Part shown: positions 60,075 to 64,000 of the stretch, piece after piece
Layout: every line of letters begins with the position of its first letter
Numbering within the stretch: the stretch's first letter is position 1
Assembly: GCF_039539525.1 (NCBI RefSeq)
Contig: NZ_BAABDH010000022.1
Location: forward strand, 1-64,000
Reading direction: 5' to 3'
DNA: 64,000 bases
Origin: Hymenobacter algoricola
GTDB taxonomy: Bacteria; Bacteroidota; Bacteroidia; Cytophagales; Hymenobacteraceae
The notes under the pieces: model-generated
The model's input: only the letters and a program-made list of their open reading frames with translations
Databases searched by the model: none
What the model was told of the DNA's origin: nothing
Program-made: the position numbers and the translations under genes

Positions 60075-60659
60075 ATGGCTAAGAAGAACCTGATCAAGCG
60101 GCCCCAGCCCGGGCTCTATACCGCGGCCGCGGCTTTGGTGGGTACCGGGGTGGCGGCTTTCCTGTACGCCAAGCGCCAGCTGCGCCCCGAGCTGCCCACC
60201 GTGCCCCACGTCGACGTGAAGCGCTATATGGGCCTCTGGTACGAAGTGGCTCGCCTGCCCACGCGCTACGAAAAGGACTGCCAGCACGTGACAGCCCACT
60301 ACCGCCTGATGCCCGACGGCAAGGTGAGCATCCTCAACACCTGCCATAAGCACGAGCTGGAGGGGCCGGTGGAAAAGGCCAAGGGCACCGCCCGCGTCGT
60401 GGATAAGCACACCAACGCTAAGCTCAAGGTGAGCTTTTTCTGGCCCTTTGAGGGCGACTACTGGATTCTGGACCTCGATTATGTGGATTACCAGTACGCC
60501 CTGGTGGGCGGACCCAACCGCAAGAACCTCTGGCTGCTGAGCCGCCACCCCCACCTCGACCGCACCTTCCGCGACCAGCTGGTGGCCAAGGGCCGGGAGC
60601 TGGGATTTCCGGTGGAAAACCTCATTTTTACCGGCCAACCCGTAACCGACCACGACTAA
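60075..60659 (+). CDS. Blc-type lipocalin with N-terminal membrane anchor
   Basis: 194 residues. A transmembrane segment (LYTAAAALVGTGVAAFLYA, 15-33) replaces the lipobox of E. coli Blc. The lipocalin follows: VDVKRYMGLWYEVARLPTRYE (GxW motif), CQHVTAHYRLMPDGKVSI, KVSFFWPFEGDYWILDLD, YALVGGPNRKNLWLLSR. Blc-like proteins bind lipids or fatty acids in the envelope. Its TAA overlaps the ATG of bcp (TAATG), so it is probably co-translated with it in an envelope-lipid or oxidative-stress unit. Confidence 0.9.
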   Translation: MAKKNLIKRPQPGLYTAAAALVGTGVAAFLYAKRQLRPELPTVPHVDVKRYMGLWYEVARLPTRYEKDCQHVTAHYRLMPDGKVSILNTCHKHELEGPVEKAKGTARVVDKHTNAKLKVSFFWPFEGDYWILDLDYVDYQYALVGGPNRKNLWLLSRHPHLDRTFRDQLVAKGRELGFPVENLIFTGQPVTDHD

Positions 60660-61105
60660 TGATGCTGACCGCCGGCACTGCCGCCCCCGATTTTGAAGCC
60701 CCCGACCAAGACGGCAACCTCATCCGCCTTCGCGACCTGCGGGGCAAAAAGGTGGCCCTGTACTTCTACCCCAAAGACGACACGCCCGGCTGCACCGCCC
60801 AGGCCTGCAACCTGCGCGACCACCAGGCCGAGCTGACCGCCGCCAACGTGCAGGTTATCGGCGTGAGCGTGGATGGGGAGAAGTCGCACCAGAAGTTCGC
60901 CCTGAAGTACGAGCTGCCCTTCCCGCTGCTGGTCGATACCGACAAGAAAATAGTGGAAGCCTACGGCGTGTGGCAGGAGAAATCGATGTACGGCCGCAAG
61001 TACATGGGCACCATGCGCTTCACGTTTCTCATCGATGAAAACGGCCTTATCGAGAAAATCATCGAGAAGGTCGATACCAAGAACCACGCGGCCCAGCTAC
61101 TGTAG
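60659..61105 (+). CDS. bcp: Thioredoxin-dependent thiol peroxidase (Bcp/PrxQ)
   Basis: 148 residues. AhpC/TSA fold with the Bcp signature YPKDDTPGCTAQACNLRD: peroxidatic Cys at 45 and resolving Cys at 50 (C-x4-C). GVSVDGEKSHQKFALKYELPFPLL follows, and the Arg in TMRFTFLID completes the active site. It reduces hydrogen and organic peroxides using thioredoxin. A second ATG three bases on (60662) is an equally possible start; both overlap or abut the lipocalin stop. Confidence 0.95.
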   Translation: MMLTAGTAAPDFEAPDQDGNLIRLRDLRGKKVALYFYPKDDTPGCTAQACNLRDHQAELTAANVQVIGVSVDGEKSHQKFALKYELPFPLLVDTDKKIVEAYGVWQEKSMYGRKYMGTMRFTFLIDENGLIEKIIEKVDTKNHAAQLL

Positions 61106-61176
61106 GCCTCACCCCCGGCCCCTTTGCCTCCCCCCCGGCCCGCTCCCAAGGACAGGGAGCCTGATGGCGCAACCGG

Positions 61177-61210
61177 ACAAACGCCTCAGCTTTTCAGCTG
61201 AGGCGTTTGT
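61177..61210 (+). terminator. Terminator after bcp
   Basis: A 15-bp perfect stem (ACAAACGCCTCAGCT / AGCTGAGGCGTTTGT) with a 4-nt loop. The T-run is within the stem end. Confidence 0.82.
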
Positions 61211-61338
61211 ATTCAACGACTGGTTAAACAGCTGACGACTCCGCGTCGTCCGGGTCGTCAGGCTCCCCTCTCCTTGGGATAATGCGCATTAAGCATTTGC
61301 GGGCCGGGGGTGAGGTGTGGCCACTTCGCCAAGAACCT

Positions 61339-61346
61339 TACCTTTG
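61339..61346 (+). promoter_or_regulatory. Candidate -7 box for the transketolase subunit gene
   Basis: TACCTTTG, an exact TAnnTTTG match, ends 27 nt upstream of the ATG at 61374. Confidence 0.5.
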
Positions 61347-61373
61347 CCCGTCTAAACCCTCCTACTCAATTCC

Positions 61374-62279
61374 ATGTCGCAGGACGCTACGCTCACCCAG
61401 AACTCTTCTTCGGAAACCTCCGCCCCCCAGACCGCCAAAAGCGTCGCGGAGCTCCAGCAAATTGCCGCGCAGGTGCGCCGCGACATCGTGCGCATGGTGC
61501 ACGCCGTAAACTCCGGCCACCCCGGCGGCTCGCTGGGCTGCACCGATCTGCTGGTGGCGCTGTACTTCCGCATCATGAAGCACGACCCGAGCTTCAACAT
61601 GAACGGCGAAAACGAAGACCTGTTCTTTCTGTCGAACGGTCACATTTCGCCGGTTTTTTACTCCGTGCTGGCCCGCGCGGGCTACTTCCCGGTCAGTGAG
61701 CTGAGCACGTTCCGCAAGCTCAACTCGCGGCTGCAGGGCCACCCCGCCACCCACGAGCACCTGCCCGGCATCCGCATTGCCTCCGGCTCGCTGGGCCAGG
61801 GCTTGAGCGTGGCCACCGGCGCGGCCCAGGCCAAAAAGCTGAATGGCGACGCCCGCCGCGTGTACGTGCTGATGGGCGACGGCGAGCTGGAAGAAGGCCA
61901 GGTGTGGGAAGCGGCCCTGTATGCCCCCCACCACAAGGTCGACAACCTGATTGCCATCGTGGACCGCAACGGCCAGCAGATTGATGGCAGCACCGCCGAA
62001 ATCGGGGGTCTGGGCAACCTGCGCGCCAAGTTCGAAGCCTTCGGCTGGCGCGTGCTTGAGGCCGACGGCAACCAGTTTGAAACCCTGCTCCCGGCCCTGG
62101 AAGAGGCCAATTCCCTCACCGGCCAGGGCCAGCCCATCATGCTGCTCATGGATACCCAGATGGGCTACGGCGTCGACTTCATGATGGGCTCCCACAAGTG
62201 GCACGGCGTGGCGCCCAACGATGAGCAGCTCGAAAAGGCGTTGCAGCAGCTGCTGGTGGAGCAGGCCGGCGACTACTAG
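61374..62279 (+). CDS. tktA: Transketolase, N-terminal (TPP-binding) subunit
   Basis: 301 residues, only the first domain of transketolase. HAVNSGHPGGSLGCTDLLVALY, FFLSNGHISPVFYSVLA, GSLGQGLSVATGAA and the TPP/Mg motif GDGELEEGQVWEAALYA...DNLIAIVDRNGQQIDG are present. Split transketolases consist of this subunit plus a C-terminal pyrimidine/transketolase-C subunit, usually the next gene. Here the next gene is a VWA protein 160 bp away, so the partner must be encoded elsewhere. The enzyme transfers two-carbon units in the pentose phosphate pathway. Confidence 0.93.
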   Translation: MSQDATLTQNSSSETSAPQTAKSVAELQQIAAQVRRDIVRMVHAVNSGHPGGSLGCTDLLVALYFRIMKHDPSFNMNGENEDLFFLSNGHISPVFYSVLARAGYFPVSELSTFRKLNSRLQGHPATHEHLPGIRIASGSLGQGLSVATGAAQAKKLNGDARRVYVLMGDGELEEGQVWEAALYAPHHKVDNLIAIVDRNGQQIDGSTAEIGGLGNLRAKFEAFGWRVLEADGNQFETLLPALEEANSLTGQGQPIMLLMDTQMGYGVDFMMGSHKWHGVAPNDEQLEKALQQLLVEQAGDY

Positions 62280-62297
62280 AGTTCGGGGGCCGGTAGG

Positions 62298-62392
62298 GTC
62301 ATTCCGAGCGAAGTCGAGGAATCTCGCGTGCTGACGGCGGAGTACTAATCCAACGGCACCACGCAAGATGCTTGGACTGCGCTCAACCTGAC
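62298..62392. repeat. Dispersed foldback repeat, GTCATTCCGAGCG variant
   Basis: Left arm GTCATTCCGAGCGAAGTCG through GAATCTCGCGTG; right arm CACGCAAGATGCTTGGACTG to CAACCTGAC, an imperfect inverse. It ends seven bases before the first possible start of the VWA gene (62399). Confidence 0.6.
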
Positions 62393-62440
62393 GGCCTTAT
62401 GAATCACCAAGTCCACTTTTCACCCCGTCAGGCCCCCCGT

Positions 62441-63841
62441 ATGCGTCGCCTGCTGCTGACTTTGTGCTCGTTGCTGCTCCTGACTTTCGGGTCGGGCCGG
62501 AACCTGCACGCCCAGAACGCCGAGCCCGAGAAGCCCAAAGTCACCCGTATCCTGTTCGTGCTCGACGCCTCGGGCTCGATGATGGCGCCCTGGGAAGGCC
62601 GCCCGCGCTGGGACGTGGCCCGCAGCCTGCTGGCCAAGATGGTGGACTCGCTCAACGCCTACCCGAACCTGCAGCTGGGGCTGCGCGCCTACGGGCATCA
62701 GCATCCCAACTCGGAGAACAACTGCGAGGACTCGAAGCTGGAAGTGCCCTTTGCGCCCAAAAACGCCAGGGCCATCAAAGCCCGGCTGGCCACGCTCAAG
62801 GCCCAGGGCAACACCCCCATCACGTATTCCATTCTGCAGTCGGCCAACGACTTTCCGGTGGACAGGAACTCCCGCAACGTGCTCATTCTGATTACTGACG
62901 GGCTCGAGTCGTGTAAGGGCGACCCCTGCGCCACCTCGGTGGCGTTGCAGCGCAAGCACGTGTTTCTGCGGCCCTTCATCATCGGGCTGGGCGCCGAGCG
63001 GGACTTCGGCAAGCAGCTCGAATGCCTGGGGCAGTACTACAACGCGGCCGACGTGAGCACCTTCCGCACCATCCTCGACAACGTCATCTCCCAGACGCTC
63101 ACCAAAACCACCGTCAGCGTAAACCTGACGGATGAAATCGGCAAGCCGGTGGAAAGCAACGTGAACATGACGTTCGTGAACAACGTGACCGAGACGCCGG
63201 AGTACAACTACGTGCACTACCGCGACGCCCAGGGCAAGGCCGACGTGCTCGACATCGACGCGCTGCAGGGCTACGACCTGGTCATCAACACAGTGCCGCC
63301 GGTGCGCCAGGCCAACCTGCCCATCAAGCCCGGCCGGGCCAACGTGCTGACCTACAAAACGCCCCAGGGCACGCTGAGCCTGCAGGCGCCGAACATTTCG
63401 CCCAACCCCTACGGCAAGGTCGACGCGGTGGTGCGGGCCGCCGGCAGCGGGGCCACGGTGGTTAGTTTACCCTTCGGTACCCGGCAAAAGCTGCTGGCCG
63501 GCCCCTACGAGGTGGAGCTGCTCACGCTGCCCCGCCTCACGCGCCGCATCAGCATCCGGCAGGGCCAGGAAACGACCGTGACCTACGACGCGCCCGGGGC
63601 CCTGAACATCGTGACGGACCTGAAGGGCTTCGGTAGCATCTACCGGCTCAACAACGACGACTCGCAGACGTGGGTGTACAACTTGCCCGAGGGCAGCAGC
63701 AAGCTCACCCTGCCCATGCAGCCCGGCGTGTACCGCTTAGTGTTCCGTACCCGCACCGCCACCGGCAGCAAGTTCACCGACGTGCGCAGCTTCTCCATCC
63801 GCAGTGGGCAGACCAGCTCGGTCAGTATGTTCAGTAAATAG
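62441..63841 (+). CDS. Exported von Willebrand factor A domain protein
   Basis: 466 residues from the ATG at 62441, which begins a normal signal peptide (MRRLLLTLCSLLLLTFGSG... HAQ). An upstream ATG at 62399 would add 14 residues before it and lies next to the repeat. Residues ~30-210 are a VWA domain with the MIDAS motif DASGSM, Thr in GNTPITYSI and Asp in ITDGLESC. Several Cys pairs suggest disulfides. Residues ~220-466 are beta-rich repeats without a known name. There is no TM or sorting domain, so it is probably periplasmic. No MoxR ATPase or other VWA-pathway gene is adjacent. Confidence 0.87.
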   Translation: MRRLLLTLCSLLLLTFGSGRNLHAQNAEPEKPKVTRILFVLDASGSMMAPWEGRPRWDVARSLLAKMVDSLNAYPNLQLGLRAYGHQHPNSENNCEDSKLEVPFAPKNARAIKARLATLKAQGNTPITYSILQSANDFPVDRNSRNVLILITDGLESCKGDPCATSVALQRKHVFLRPFIIGLGAERDFGKQLECLGQYYNAADVSTFRTILDNVISQTLTKTTVSVNLTDEIGKPVESNVNMTFVNNVTETPEYNYVHYRDAQGKADVLDIDALQGYDLVINTVPPVRQANLPIKPGRANVLTYKTPQGTLSLQAPNISPNPYGKVDAVVRAAGSGATVVSLPFGTRQKLLAGPYEVELLTLPRLTRRISIRQGQETTVTYDAPGALNIVTDLKGFGSIYRLNNDDSQTWVYNLPEGSSKLTLPMQPGVYRLVFRTRTATGSKFTDVRSFSIRSGQTSSVSMFSK

Positions 63842-63855
63842 CTTTTTTTCATATC

Positions 63856-63887
63856 TGTCATCCTGAGCAGAGCGAAGGACCCTCCTC
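63856..63887. repeat. Dispersed repeat copy (half-site) after the VWA gene
   Basis: TGTCATCCTGAGCAGAGCG then AAGGACCCTCCTC, the standard repeat head. The rest of 63842-64000 contains the second copy at 63934 and no gene. Confidence 0.75.
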
Positions 63888-63933
63888 GGACAAACCGCCA
63901 AGCCCCTTTCAACACTCTTCACCCAAACTCCTT

Positions 63934-63985
63934 TGTCATCCTGAGCATACCGCGCCTAAAGCGGTGACGAAGGACCTTCCTCTTC
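63934..63985. repeat. Dispersed repeat copy (second) at the window end
   Basis: TGTCATCCTGAGCATACCGC, AAAGCGGTGACGAAGGACC, then TTCCTCTTC. It matches the reverse complement of the right arm of the 20944-21125 element (AAAGCGGTGACGAAG). Confidence 0.75.
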
Positions 63986-64000
63986 TACCCTCAAAAGCCC

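Overview
The window is GC-rich chromosomal DNA that looks like Hymenobacter or a close Cytophagales relative (Bacteroidota). The signs are type IX secretion (T9SS) C-terminal sorting domains, TonB receptors, MKK-type lipoproteins, TAnnTTTG promoter -7 boxes, almost no Shine-Dalgarno sites, and many copies of a short dispersed repeat beginning GTCATCCTGA. No tRNA, rRNA or CRISPR array was seen.

Layout. The first 80 bases are the tail of an IS1595-like transposase that appears to have cut the 5' end of a large surface-protein gene (0-1.5 kb). A signalling block follows: a PAS histidine kinase, a CheB-CheR-PAS hybrid, a stand-alone CheB and a STAS protein (1.5-9.2 kb). Then come an ABC exporter, an M48-like protease, PhzF, the DNA glycosylase MutM, small lipoprotein and periplasmic proteins, an SDR, TauE/SafE and MFS transporters, a flavin monooxygenase, an SBF-type transporter and an ankyrin protein (9.3-23.3 kb). 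Next are a dienelactone hydrolase, a GH63-like glucosidase and a Vat/CatB-type acetyltransferase (23.4-27.7 kb).

27.7-33.4 kb is the accessory part: a three-unit tandem array, about 900 bp per unit step, of a DUF6252-like lipoprotein followed by a T9SS serine hydrolase. Only the last hydrolase is full length, and it carries two in-frame stops. The other two are 47-50 codon stubs.

33.8-46 kb holds an S1/P1 nuclease and a TonB receptor preceded by a single-domain ModE-like regulator gene. A ModE-box palindrome overlaps the likely receptor promoter. Further on are an ABM protein, an MFS transporter, a PaoABC-type molybdenum aldehyde oxidoreductase operon and a decayed TonB plug. This suggests a local molybdenum theme: uptake at the outer membrane plus a Mo enzyme.

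46-64 kb is mostly housekeeping: an aminotransferase, two BNR-repeat surface proteins, DnaB, a Mur ligase coupled to an alpha/beta hydrolase, an M48 lipoprotein operon ending in a 36-codon membrane peptide, FAH, an M23 peptidase, lipocalin plus Bcp, the N-terminal half of a split transketolase and a VWA protein. Most convergent gene pairs are separated by strong bidirectional hairpin terminators.
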